Source: Nocardioides daeguensis | GTDB taxonomy: Bacteria; Actinomycetota; Actinomycetes; Propionibacteriales; Nocardioidaceae | Reading direction: 5' to 3' | DNA length: 64,000 bases | NCBI RefSeq assembly: GCF_019192965.1 | Contig: NZ_JAHTKU010000010.1 | Location: 62,001 to 126,000, forward strand | Shown: piece after piece, positions 8,975-17,387 of the stretch | Numbering within the stretch: the stretch's first letter is position 1 | Layout of the letters: each line of letters starts with the position of its first letter | Notes under the pieces: model-generated | What the model was told of the DNA's origin: nothing | The model's input: only the letters and a program-made list of their open reading frames with translations | The model's database searches: none | Position numbers and translations under genes: made by a program

Positions 8975-9055
8975 ATGAAGTGCGGACTCGCGGGTAACGA
9001 GCGGCCCGCCAGGGCCGTCAGAGGCCGCGCAGGTCAATTTTCGGTACGTGGCCCC

Positions 9056-9142
9056 CCGGTGGTTGAGGTGTGAGGAGCGCTAGCGACGAGCCTCCCGGTG
9101 GTTGAGGTGTGAGGAGCGCTAGCGACGAGCCTCGAAACCACC
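9056..9142. repeat. 39-bp exact tandem repeat with hairpin potential
   Basis: Two head-to-tail identical 39-base units at 9056-9094 and 9095-9133. Each starts CCGGTGGTTGAGG, has the 8-base palindrome CGCTAGCG in the middle and ends GACGAGCCTC. After unit 2 the sequence GAAACCACC (9134-9142) complements the GGTGGTT at the unit start, so the pair can fold as a long stem. It looks like an intergenic REP-type element. Confidence 0.75.
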
Positions 9143-9337
9143 CGCCGTGCTGCCGGAACTGTCCAGACTGCTTCGGTCGCGTAGCCGGCCGGGTTCCGAA
9201 AGGCAGCAACGAAAGAGGGGCGCAGGGGCCGGGTTCGGCCGTCGGTTTACCGTCCCCGCCGAGACGGCGCAGCCCCGATGCGAAGGCGCGAGAACCCGCT
9301 AGAAACAAGGGGAAAGTCCTCGCCGGCCCATGGCATA
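9143..9337. other. Non-coding stretch with no recognisable gene
   Basis: Between the tandem repeat and the SOS box. I see no convincing reading frame with ribosome site, no tRNA and no strong hairpin. The whole 8856-9365 gap holds only the dyad element, the repeat and the SOS box. Confidence 0.5.
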
Positions 9338-9351
9338 CGAACGCATGTTCG
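9338..9351. promoter_or_regulatory. SOS box (LexA site)
   Basis: CGAACGCATGTTCG matches the actinobacterial/mycobacterial LexA consensus CGAAC-N4-GTTCG exactly. It ends 14 bases before the ATG of the DUF222 gene and overlaps a possible -10 region (TAGAAT, 9354-9359). DNA-damage induction of 13E12-family genes is established in Mycobacterium tuberculosis. Confidence 0.82.
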
Positions 9352-9365
9352 AGTAGAATCGGCCC

Positions 9366-10772
9366 ATGCTCTCGGACCTCTCGGACGCCACCCCGGCGCA
9401 GCTTCTCCACGCGGCCGGGAACGGCGTCCAGGTCCACCGAATCCACGAAGTCGAACAGCTCGAGCTGCTGCTCGCCTGGGCCGACCTCCACTCGAATGAC
9501 CCGCAGACCGAACCCGACGCGGTGCCCGTACGACTCGGTGGCCCGAAGCTGATCACCCTCGGCGGCGACGGAACGCCGCAGGTCCAGGACCTGGCCCTGG
9601 TGGAGATGGCCATCGCCCGCCACGAAGGTGTCCTGTCCACCCGCAACGCGTTGGCCGACGCGTTCGACCTACGCCACCGCCTCCCCGCCATATGGAAGGG
9701 CGTGAAGGCCGGGCGTTGTGAGCTGTGGGTGGTGCGCAAGGTCGCCCGCTGGTCCCGCAAGCTCACCCGCCCCCAGGTCCGGGTCGTCGACACCGCGGTC
9801 GCCGCGGCCCTGGACGAGGCACCCTCGCGGATCCTCAAGATCGCCGAGGCAAAGATCATCGAAGCCGACCCCGTCGCCCACCGGGAACGGATCAACGCGA
9901 ACCGGAAGGACAAGGGGGTCTGGTTCCCCCAGCCCCGCCCCGGGACGCAGATCGAGTCCGTCGACAACGCTGCCGGGCTGGGGGTCGTGTTCGCCCGTAT
10001 CGACGAGGCCGACGCCCTCGCCCATGCCCGGATGGTCGACGACCTCGCCACCGCGCTGGCCGAACACGCTCCCGCAGCCGCCGATGGCGGGGAGCCGTTG
10101 GGCATGGACCACTGGCGGGCCGAAGCGTTCGCGATGCTCGCCGACCCCGCCGCCGTCCTCGCGTTCCTCCAGGGATCGGATGAGGAAAACGACCCCGGCA
10201 CCGCGGCCCCCGACCGGACGAGCGTGGACCTGGTGATTCACCTCGCCCACGACACCACCGGCAACCTCGGTCCGCTGGCCCGCGTCGAGGGCCGGGTGAA
10301 CGGACCCCGCCTCCTCGACCAGGTCCGCGCCCTCCTCGCCCGGACTACGAACGTGACCATCAGCCCGGTCGTCGACCTCCACACCGGCCGCTCGGTCAAC
10401 GGCTACGAGCACCCCGCCGACGTGAAACACCGCACCGAGCTACGCACCCTGGGTGACGTGTTCCCCCACGCCACCGGCCTCTTCGCCCACCACGGCCGGG
10501 CACCCGACCACGACCACACGATCGCCTACGACAGGCACGGCCCACCCGGCCAGACCGGCGACCACAACGACACCCCACTCGGCAGACATCACCACCGAGC
10601 CAAGACCCACCTCGGCTACACCGTGCTGCAGCTCGGACCTGACCGGTGGATCTGGGGAACACCCCATGGCCTCTACCGCCTCGTCACCACCACCGGCACC
10701 ACCGTGCTCACCAAAGCCGAGTATCAGCTCCACGCCCAGCAGACCCTCGTCTTCGCCGGCGACGCCGCCTGA
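9366..10772 (+). CDS. DUF222/13E12-repeat family protein with HNH-like C-terminus
   Basis: 468 residues. The N-terminal two thirds match the DUF222/13E12 REP pattern: an acidic helix LLLAWADLH, then VVRKVARWSRKLT, ALDEAPSRI and KIIEADP. The C-terminus has DRHGPPGQTGDHNDTPL-GRHHHRAKTHLGY (about 395-420), resembling the H-H...H-K part of an HNH nuclease, but the usual CxxC zinc pairs are absent. Such genes are multicopy in actinobacteria. It sits alone between two polysaccharide operons and ends 4 bases from the convergent GT2 gene. The SOS box just upstream indicates damage induction. Nuclease activity is uncertain. Confidence 0.83.
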   Translation: MLSDLSDATPAQLLHAAGNGVQVHRIHEVEQLELLLAWADLHSNDPQTEPDAVPVRLGGPKLITLGGDGTPQVQDLALVEMAIARHEGVLSTRNALADAFDLRHRLPAIWKGVKAGRCELWVVRKVARWSRKLTRPQVRVVDTAVAAALDEAPSRILKIAEAKIIEADPVAHRERINANRKDKGVWFPQPRPGTQIESVDNAAGLGVVFARIDEADALAHARMVDDLATALAEHAPAAADGGEPLGMDHWRAEAFAMLADPAAVLAFLQGSDEENDPGTAAPDRTSVDLVIHLAHDTTGNLGPLARVEGRVNGPRLLDQVRALLARTTNVTISPVVDLHTGRSVNGYEHPADVKHRTELRTLGDVFPHATGLFAHHGRAPDHDHTIAYDRHGPPGQTGDHNDTPLGRHHHRAKTHLGYTVLQLGPDRWIWGTPHGLYRLVTTTGTTVLTKAEYQLHAQQTLVFAGDAA

Positions 10773-10775
10773 CCC

Positions 10776-11699
10776 TCAGATCCCGTGCCCGCGTCGGTGC
10801 GCGAGGTCGAGCAGCCGCTCGGCGCGGACGAGGTGGAGCGCGACGAGCGTGGCGAGATAGGCCCGCGGCTCCCGCGGGGAGGTGCGGACGGTGCGGGCGG
10901 CGAGGCGCAGCGCCGAGCGGTCGCCGAGGGCGGCGAGGGCGAACGCCTTGCGGCCGAGAAGGCGGGCGTGGGCACGACGGTCCTCGCGGAACACCGGGTG
11001 CTTCGCGAGCCCGTAGTCGATGGCGGCCACGATCGTCGCCCACTGGCGGGAGAACTGCGAGCCGCCCCACCGCACCCGGACCAGCGGCTCGGCCACCACC
11101 TGGAAGCCGCCGGCGCCGGCGGCGCGGATCATCCAGTCGAAGTCCTCGCCGTAGCTGCCGGGGATCTCCTCGTCGACGAGCCCGATCGTGGTGAGCAGGT
11201 CCTGGCGTCGTACGACGACGGTGGACGGGTGTGCCTCCATGACGCGGCGCCGCACCAGGTGGCGGAGCTCGAGGTCGGCCTCGGTCGGGACCCGGGTCGT
11301 CGTCGTCCCGGCGTAGTCGACCTCGATGCCGGTGACGCAGGTCGGGGCGTCGCCCTGGAGGAGGGCGCGGACCTGGCGGTCGAGCTTGCCGGGCAGCCAC
11401 ACGTCGTCGTCGTCGCAGAAGGCGACCAGGTCCCCGCGGCCGTGGAGCACGCCGCTGTTGCGGGCGCCGGCCAGGCCGGGGCTGCGACGGTTCTCGATCA
11501 CGTCGACCACGCGCCCGTCGCCGCCGTCGAGGCGGACCAGGTCGCGGTCGGGGGTGGAGCGGTCGAAGACGACGATGCAGCGGATCCGGCCGGCGTACTC
11601 CTGCCCGACGACGGCCGCGATCGCCTCACGAACCAGCACCGGACGGTCGTGCGTCGCGATCACGACGTCGACGTCGGGCCACTCCGGCGGGCCGTTCAT
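10776..11699 (-). CDS. Family 2 glycosyltransferase
   Basis: 307 residues. GT-A fold: VDVVIATHDRPVLVREAI at about 10-27, the nucleotide-sugar region RSPGLAGARNSGV, and the metal-binding acidic run AFCDDDDVW at about 93-101. The C-terminal half has SYGEDFDWMIRAA, the ED-type catalytic base region. It should transfer a sugar from a nucleotide donor during repeat-unit assembly. The ATG overlaps the stop of the upstream CDP-alcohol transferase gene (ATGA), making it the last gene of a three-gene minus-strand operon. Confidence 0.9.
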   Translation of the reverse strand: MNGPPEWPDVDVVIATHDRPVLVREAIAAVVGQEYAGRIRCIVVFDRSTPDRDLVRLDGGDGRVVDVIENRRSPGLAGARNSGVLHGRGDLVAFCDDDDVWLPGKLDRQVRALLQGDAPTCVTGIEVDYAGTTTTRVPTEADLELRHLVRRRVMEAHPSTVVVRRQDLLTTIGLVDEEIPGSYGEDFDWMIRAAGAGGFQVVAEPLVRVRWGGSQFSRQWATIVAAIDYGLAKHPVFREDRRAHARLLGRKAFALAALGDRSALRLAARTVRTSPREPRAYLATLVALHLVRAERLLDLAHRRGHGI

Positions 11700-12454
11700 G
11701 GCGCTCTCCTCTCACTCGGTGCACTTGATGCACTCGGTTCGCTCGCCCCCCGGGGAGGTACGACGTCCAGCGCCGTCGCGATCCGCCAGCTGCGCCGCAG
11801 GTTGGTGCCGGTGGCCACGACGTAGAACGCCAGACCCACGACCAGCCCGGCGGCCGCGAACCGCGGTCCGGCGAGGGGGAGCAGGCCGAGCACGAGGGTC
11901 TCCGCCTCGACCGCCCACGGGACCGGGCTCATCCCGAGCCGGCGGCACACCCGTAGCCACGGGTCGAGCAGCGGCAGGTCGGTGCGGCCGATCAGGTCCG
12001 AGCCGCCGTCGCCGCGGCCGGCCCGCTCGGCGAGGTGCTTGCGGTGGGCGAGGGCCCAGCCGTAGGTGGCGACCGCGGCCAGCAGCCCCACCGCCACCCC
12101 GACGCCGGCCCGGTCGGTACGGACCGCCCAGAGCCCGAGACCGGCGTACGTCGCCGTCACGCACACGACGTCGGTGCCGACGTCGAGCAGGGCACCCCGC
12201 GCGGAGCTCGATCCCTGCAGCCGGGCGATCTTGCCGTCCAGGCAGTCGGCGAAGAAGCGGAGCAGGAACAGCACGCCCCCGAGCCGGAGCCGGCCGGTTG
12301 CCAGGCAGGCCGCCGCGGTGACGCCGAGCGCGCCGGAGAAGACGGTCACCCGGTTCGGGGTCACCGCGGGGTGGGGGGCGAGGGCGCGCGCGAGCGGGTC
12401 CGCGAGCGGGTCGATGACCAGGCGGGTCCAGATGTCGCGGGGGCGGGGGTTCAT
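11696..12454 (-). CDS. CDP-alcohol phosphatidyltransferase
   Basis: 252 residues, about six TM helices. The full family signature D-x2-D-G-x2-A-R-x8-G-x3-D-x3-D is present: DCLDGKIARLQG... then G-ALL-D-VGT-D at about 85-110. The enzyme moves a phospho-group from a CDP-linked donor to an alcohol. In this operon, between a polymerase and a glycosyltransferase, it may make a phospholipid anchor or a phosphodiester-linked substituent (inference). The ATG overlaps the Wzy-Wzz stop and the stop overlaps the GT2 start. Confidence 0.88.
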   Translation of the reverse strand: MNPRPRDIWTRLVIDPLADPLARALAPHPAVTPNRVTVFSGALGVTAAACLATGRLRLGGVLFLLRFFADCLDGKIARLQGSSSARGALLDVGTDVVCVTATYAGLGLWAVRTDRAGVGVAVGLLAAVATYGWALAHRKHLAERAGRGDGGSDLIGRTDLPLLDPWLRVCRRLGMSPVPWAVEAETLVLGLLPLAGPRFAAAGLVVGLAFYVVATGTNLRRSWRIATALDVVPPRGASEPSASSAPSERRAP

Positions 12455-14508
12455 CGCTGTCTCCTGGTCCGGGTCCGGGGCCGGATCCTGGGTGGGGTGC
12501 GGTGGGATGCCAGTGCGACCAGGCCGCCGAGCGCCAGGCCGCTGGTGACGGGGACGCCGGGGTCGGCGCCGACGGTCCGGACCGGGCCGACCCGGATCAC
12601 GCTGCCGACCTCGGGCCGGTGCGTGGTGAGGTGGTCGCTGGCAGCCCGCAGGTAGGCCCGGGTCGCGGCCCAGGCCGGGTCGGCGGCGTCGATGGCGGCC
12701 AGCCGCTCGTCGAGACGGGCGATCAGGTCCGTGCGCCGGGTCTCGAGGAACCGGCCGCGTTCGGTCAGGTACTCCTGCGCCACGGCGAGCGCCGCCGCGG
12801 CCGGATCGTGGGCCGGCGTCGTCGTCACCGTCACGTCGAGGACCGTCGACAGCGGCGGTGCGGCGACCCGGATGTCCGAGCGGAGGACGGCGGGCGCGAT
12901 GCCGACCCGTGTCCCGGCCCGGTCCAGTGCCCGCTCCGAGCGCAGCAGCGCCGCCTCGGTGTCGATCGTCGCGGGGTCGGGCGGCTTGACCAGGGTGCTG
13001 CTGTCGGCCTCCCGGGCGATGTCGCCGACGTCGAGGTAGGTCGGGGACGGCGTGAGCGCGACGGTGACGGTGCTGGCGACGTGCCGGTCCTCGCTGCGGG
13101 TGGCCCCGGCGCCGATGGCGGCCCCGATCAGGCCGATCGTGGCCGCGGCGACCAGCGCCCGGGCGGGTGGGCGGCGCAGCGCCGTCCCGGTCTGCTCCTC
13201 CCGCCAGGCCAGCCCGACGGCGGCCATCACGATCATCATCGGCAGCCCGAGGGTGTCGTAGACCGTGAGCTGGAGCAGGAAGATCCCGAGGACGAAGGTC
13301 GCGACGGTCTGGTTGACGGTGCGACAGCGCCAGGTGCGGCGCAGTGCCAGCACGAAGAACGCCAGGAAGAAGAGGGTCCCGATCCAGCCCTGGGAGAACA
13401 GCACCAGCCACAGCTGGCCCTGTGTCCCGAGCGGAGGTACGCCGCACGCGGGGCAGGTCGGCGTCGCGCCGCCGGCGATCGAGGCGAAGCTGCCCTCGAC
13501 GTCGCGGGTGCTGCCGAAGCCGACGACCGGTGAGCCGCGGCTCATCGAGTCGACGGTGGCGACGAGGAGCTGCGAGCGCCGCTCGTTGCTGTGCGGGTGG
13601 TCGAGGCGCTCGCTCACGGTAGCTCCGAGCGAGGTCGCCGGCACGAGGACGCCGCCGAGCACCACGACGGCGACGAGGACACCGAGCGCCGTGTGGTTGC
13701 GGCGCAGGGCGAGGAGGGCGAGCAGTCCGACGGCGGCGACGCCGAGGGCCAGCCACAGCCCGCGGTTGAGGCTGAGCACGATCGGCACCGCCGCGGCGGC
13801 GAGCACGGGCGCGGCGAGCCAGCGCAGCCGTGCCCGGCCGGCGACGAGCGTCGCGACGAAGAAGACCAGGGTCAGCGAGATGACGCTGCCCCAGGTGTTG
13901 GTGTAGGCAAAGGGCGCCTTGGGGCGTGGCTCCGGTGCCCCGAGCACCTTCTGGACGTCGGCGGTCTCGGCCGACACCAGCGTGCTCACGAAGCCGTTGC
14001 TCCTCAGTCCTCCGGGCAGCACTCGCTCAGCCAGCGTGGTGACCGCCAGGTCCGGGGCGAGGATGCCGAGGAGACCGCCGGCGACGGTGACCACGAAGAC
14101 CCAGGCGAGCACCCGGCGCACCAGCTGGTCCGGGAGCCGGTCGGTGGGGGTGTTGCCGATCCACACCAGCAGCACGGTGCACGCGGCGTACCACGCCAGC
14201 CGGTAGCCGAACACCAGCAGCCTTCCGGCGCCCCCGTCGTCGACGGCACCCGGGGCGGCCGCCCACAAGGTGCCGACGCCGAGCACCACCCAGAGCAGGA
14301 AGAGCACCCACCAGCCGGCGTACGGCGGCAGCGTGACCCGGCGCCGCTTGCGCAGGTCCCACGCCAGCGGCACCGCGAGGGCGAGCGGCACCAGCGAGGC
14401 CAGACCCAGCAGCCACCACACGGGCAGGCCGGCGATCGCGACGACGAAGCATCGCTCGGCAAGGTGTCCCCGCCCGGGCCGGTCCCCCGGTGACGTGGTG
14501 GACGTCAT
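12451..14508 (-). CDS. O-antigen ligase/polymerase (Wzy-like) fused to Wzz-like tail
   Basis: 685 residues from the ATG at 14508; upstream in-frame codons would run into the promoter region and the divergent gene. Residues about 20-460 have 11-12 TM helices and a large periplasmic loop with RLDHPHSNERRSQLL and VVGFGSTRDVEGSF, as in the Wzy_C (PF04932) family. A further TM at about 468-488 is followed by a soluble segment (about 490-640) that reads like a Wzz domain (VTVALTPSPTYLDVGD, DTEAALLRSERALDRAG, ERGRFLETRRTDLIARLDERL), and a last TM near the Arg-rich end (RPRTRTRRQR). So polymerase and chain-length regulator appear to be one polypeptide. Confidence 0.85.
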   Translation of the reverse strand: MTSTTSPGDRPGRGHLAERCFVVAIAGLPVWWLLGLASLVPLALAVPLAWDLRKRRRVTLPPYAGWWVLFLLWVVLGVGTLWAAAPGAVDDGGAGRLLVFGYRLAWYAACTVLLVWIGNTPTDRLPDQLVRRVLAWVFVVTVAGGLLGILAPDLAVTTLAERVLPGGLRSNGFVSTLVSAETADVQKVLGAPEPRPKAPFAYTNTWGSVISLTLVFFVATLVAGRARLRWLAAPVLAAAAVPIVLSLNRGLWLALGVAAVGLLALLALRRNHTALGVLVAVVVLGGVLVPATSLGATVSERLDHPHSNERRSQLLVATVDSMSRGSPVVGFGSTRDVEGSFASIAGGATPTCPACGVPPLGTQGQLWLVLFSQGWIGTLFFLAFFVLALRRTWRCRTVNQTVATFVLGIFLLQLTVYDTLGLPMMIVMAAVGLAWREEQTGTALRRPPARALVAAATIGLIGAAIGAGATRSEDRHVASTVTVALTPSPTYLDVGDIAREADSSTLVKPPDPATIDTEAALLRSERALDRAGTRVGIAPAVLRSDIRVAAPPLSTVLDVTVTTTPAHDPAAAALAVAQEYLTERGRFLETRRTDLIARLDERLAAIDAADPAWAATRAYLRAASDHLTTHRPEVGSVIRVGPVRTVGADPGVPVTSGLALGGLVALASHRTPPRIRPRTRTRRQR

Positions 14509-14544
14509 GGGCCCAGTGCACCCCGGCCGCTGTCGGTCGCGGCT

Positions 14545-14566
14545 CACCAATTTTGGGGGACTAATG
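14545..14566. promoter_or_regulatory. Dyad element shared by polysaccharide promoters, copy 3
   Basis: CACCAATTTTGGGGGACTAATG (shown as CACCAATTTT + GGGGGACTAATG) lies between the divergent Wzy-Wzz operon (start 14508) and the propeller gene (start 14649), about 90 bases before the latter. A possible -10, TAGTGT, is at 14599-14604. Confidence 0.4.
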
Positions 14567-14648
14567 CCGCGCGCGGCGCCGGGGCTAGTCGGCGGTCCTA
14601 GTGTCGCCTGAACCTGCTTGATCGTGCGGTGGCGAGGGGAGGACGCCC

Positions 14649-16571
14649 ATGAGAAGGACACTGGTGGCGGTCCTCTGCTGCCTCCTCGCGTGGGCCGGTC
14701 CCGAGGCGTTCGCGACCACCGACCGGGGCGGAACCCTGGTCGGGGAGGACCCGGTCGCAGGCACGCCGCACGTCCTCGACGGCGAGGTGCTCTCCGTGGC
14801 CCAGGTCGGCGGCACCATCGTCCTCGGCGGCACCTTCACCCGCGCCCGCAACGACGGCAGCGCCACCGAGCTCCCGCGCCGCGGCCTGCTCGCCTTCGAC
14901 GCGGCGACCGGGCAGATCGACCCTCTCTTCCACCCCGACCCGGACGGACCCGTCAACGTCGTCGTGGCCGGCCCCGCCGGCACGGTGTACGTCGGCGGCG
15001 AGTTCTCCCGGATCGGCGACCAGCCGCGGCTGCGCCTGGCCCGGGTCGCGCTCGCCGGCGGCACGGTCGTGCCGCGGTTCGACGCGGGAGCGGTGAACGG
15101 GGAGGTCCGCGACCTGCGGTTGCGCCGCGGCAAGCTGTGGGTGGCCGGTCAGTTCACCCGGATCGGCGGTCGCCGGCACCGGGCGCTCGCCGCGCTCTCC
15201 GCCCGCACCGGTGCCGCGCGGCGGAGCCCGGAGGTGAAGGTCCGCGGGCAGGCGCGCAAGGGCCTCGGACGGACGACCGTCGCCCAGGTCGACCTCAACG
15301 CCAACGGCCGCTTCCTCGCCCTCATCGGGAACTTCCGGTCGGTGCAGGGCGAGCGCCGCGTCCAGCTGGCCGTGCTCGACCTGCGCCGCGGCGCTGCGGT
15401 GACGTCCTTCCGCACCCGGTTCTACGCCGCGCCCTGCTCGGACCTCTACTACAGCTACGTCCGTGACGTGGCCTTCGCGCCGAGTGGCTCGTACCTCGTG
15501 GTCGCCACGTCGGGAGGTCCCGGACTGCCGGGATCCCCGTGCGACACCGTCGCCCGCTTCGAGACCCGCGGCACCGACCGCGCGGCCCGACCGTCCTGGA
15601 TCGCGTCGACGGGGGGAGACACGGTCCAGGCGGTCGAGGTGACCCCGTCCGCCGTGTACGTCGGCGGCCATCAGCGCTGGTTCAACAACTCCTTCGGGGT
15701 CAACTCGACGGGTCCGGGTGCCGTGGCCCGGCAGGGCCTGGCCGCGCTGAGTCCGGTCAACGGCCTCCCCTTCCGCTGGAACCCGGGGCGCAGCAGGGGC
15801 GTCGGCGTCGGCGACCTGCTCGCGACCGACCGCGGCCTGTGGATCGGATCCGACACCGACAGGATCAACGGGCAGCTGCGCTCGCGGATCGCGCTGCTGC
15901 CGGCCGGCGGGGCGTCGTACCCGGCGGTGGGACCGCCCCGGCGGCCCTCGACGATCTACCGGGTCCAGGGCGGCGACCTGGTCCGGCGCACCCACCGCGG
16001 GAGCCGGTCCGGTCCTGCGACGACCGTGCCCGGCGGCGGCCCGGACTGGGCCGGCGTCGCTGGGGCATTCGTCCTGGGCGGGCAGCTGTACGTCGCGGGC
16101 CGCGACGGGTCCTTCACGCGCCGCGCCTTCGACGGCACCAGCTATGGCCCGCCCGAGCCGGTCGACGGGGCGGACGGCCTCGTCCCCCTCCTCGACTGGC
16201 GTGCCGAGCTCGCCGCCACGACCGGGATGTTCTACGACCGGGGCCGGATCTACTTCACGCTCGCGGGCTCGCGCCGCCTCCACTACCGCTACTTCAACCC
16301 CGAGAGCGGCATCGTCGGGGCGGTGCGGCTGGTGGCGTCGCGGAAGGCCGGCGGCTTCGCGCCGCGCAAGGCCCGTGGCATCTTCGTCGCCGGCAAGCAC
16401 CTCTACTGGACGACGGCGTCGGGACGGTTGCGCCGGACCGGCTGGTCGCAGACGGCGCAGGCGGCCAGGCCGGACGGCGAGGCCACTGATGTCGGCGGTC
16501 CGTTGGTCGACGGGGTCCGGTGGGGGCCGGGTGTGGTCTTCGCGGGCCCGACCGTGCGACGGGGCGGCTGA
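14649..16571 (+). CDS. Secreted beta-propeller-like protein
   Basis: 640 residues with a signal peptide at 1-22 (LVAVLCCLLAWAGPEAFA). It carries repeated blades of the kind VYVGGEFSRIGDQPR, LWVAGQFTRIGGRRH and VYVGGHQRWFN, each followed by a LAALS/LLAFD-type strand. This is the pattern of delta-60/YVTN-like propellers that list quantities along surface proteins. The last 200 residues have a second propeller-like region (LYVAGRDGSF, LHYRYFNPESG). GAGGGGAGGA precedes the ATG. It is followed 3 bases later by a lipoprotein gene. It probably acts outside the cell with the polysaccharide; the ligand is unknown. Confidence 0.78.
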   Translation: MRRTLVAVLCCLLAWAGPEAFATTDRGGTLVGEDPVAGTPHVLDGEVLSVAQVGGTIVLGGTFTRARNDGSATELPRRGLLAFDAATGQIDPLFHPDPDGPVNVVVAGPAGTVYVGGEFSRIGDQPRLRLARVALAGGTVVPRFDAGAVNGEVRDLRLRRGKLWVAGQFTRIGGRRHRALAALSARTGAARRSPEVKVRGQARKGLGRTTVAQVDLNANGRFLALIGNFRSVQGERRVQLAVLDLRRGAAVTSFRTRFYAAPCSDLYYSYVRDVAFAPSGSYLVVATSGGPGLPGSPCDTVARFETRGTDRAARPSWIASTGGDTVQAVEVTPSAVYVGGHQRWFNNSFGVNSTGPGAVARQGLAALSPVNGLPFRWNPGRSRGVGVGDLLATDRGLWIGSDTDRINGQLRSRIALLPAGGASYPAVGPPRRPSTIYRVQGGDLVRRTHRGSRSGPATTVPGGGPDWAGVAGAFVLGGQLYVAGRDGSFTRRAFDGTSYGPPEPVDGADGLVPLLDWRAELAATTGMFYDRGRIYFTLAGSRRLHYRYFNPESGIVGAVRLVASRKAGGFAPRKARGIFVAGKHLYWTTASGRLRRTGWSQTAQAARPDGEATDVGGPLVDGVRWGPGVVFAGPTVRRGG

Positions 16572-16574
16572 GCC

Positions 16575-17387
16575 GTGTCCGGCCGGGGACTCGTCCTGGT
16601 CCTGCTCGCGATGGGCGTCGCAGGGGGGTGCGCCGTGAGCGACGGAGCGGTCCGGTCCAGCGCGCCGGAGCGGCCGAACGGGCTCAAGGGCGTCGACCTC
16701 GGACTCGGCTTCGACCACGTGGTGGTCCCGGGCGACCTGGTCCCGGGAGCCGTCAACGACGGCACTGCGACCGTCGACATCACCGTCGTGACCGCGGGCG
16801 GCGGCAGGCTGACCTGGGCGCCGGGACGCAACGGCGGCGCCGCCGTACGGACCCCGGCGTACGCCGCGGACGGGGTGGTGCCGGCCGCGGCGCTCGTCGT
16901 CCGGAGCGACCCGGGGGAGGCCGACCCCCTCGACCCCGGGGCCGGGGACTTCGTGGTCGGGGTGGACTTCCGGGCCGATCCGGCGACGGCCGGCCGACCC
17001 GGTGACGACGGCGACAACCTGGTCCAGCGCGGTCGCTACGGCGAGCCCTCCCAGCTCAAGATCCAGCTCGACCACGGCGTGCCGTCCTGTCGTCTCGCCG
17101 GTTCGCTCGGCGAGGTGGTGGCCCAGGGTGACGGGCCGGTGACCCCCGACCACTGGTACCGGTTGACCTGCACCCGGTCCGGGCCGTCGGTGGTGCTGCG
17201 GCTGGTCGACCTCGACGGGACCGCCGCCCCGAAGGAGTGGACGGTCGCGGGCGACCCCGGCGCGATCAGTTTCGAGCACGTGCCCCTGTCCATCGGCGCC
17301 AAGGTCGCTGACCGCGGCCGGATCGCCGACGGCTCCGCCGACCAGTTCCACGGAACGATCGACCGTGTCGTCCTCGATGTCCGTTGA
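16575..17387 (+). CDS. LamG-type lipoprotein
   Basis: 270 residues, GTG start. The signal peptide ends in lipobox VAGGC with Cys19, so the protein should be lipid-anchored outside the membrane. Residues about 115-270 read as a concanavalin-A/LamG beta sandwich: DFVVGVDFRADP, NLVQRGRYGEPSQLKIQL, WYRLTCTRSG and LSIGAKVADRG. Laminin-G modules commonly bind glycans, which suits a location in a polysaccharide locus. The end overlaps the response-regulator start region. Confidence 0.75.
   Translation: MSGRGLVLVLLAMGVAGGCAVSDGAVRSSAPERPNGLKGVDLGLGFDHVVVPGDLVPGAVNDGTATVDITVVTAGGGRLTWAPGRNGGAAVRTPAYAADGVVPAAALVVRSDPGEADPLDPGAGDFVVGVDFRADPATAGRPGDDGDNLVQRGRYGEPSQLKIQLDHGVPSCRLAGSLGEVVAQGDGPVTPDHWYRLTCTRSGPSVVLRLVDLDGTAAPKEWTVAGDPGAISFEHVPLSIGAKVADRGRIADGSADQFHGTIDRVVLDVR

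Noticed and set aside
9056..9133. Possible CRISPR array
   Set aside because: Only two units, directly abutting with no spacer, and no cas genes in the window.
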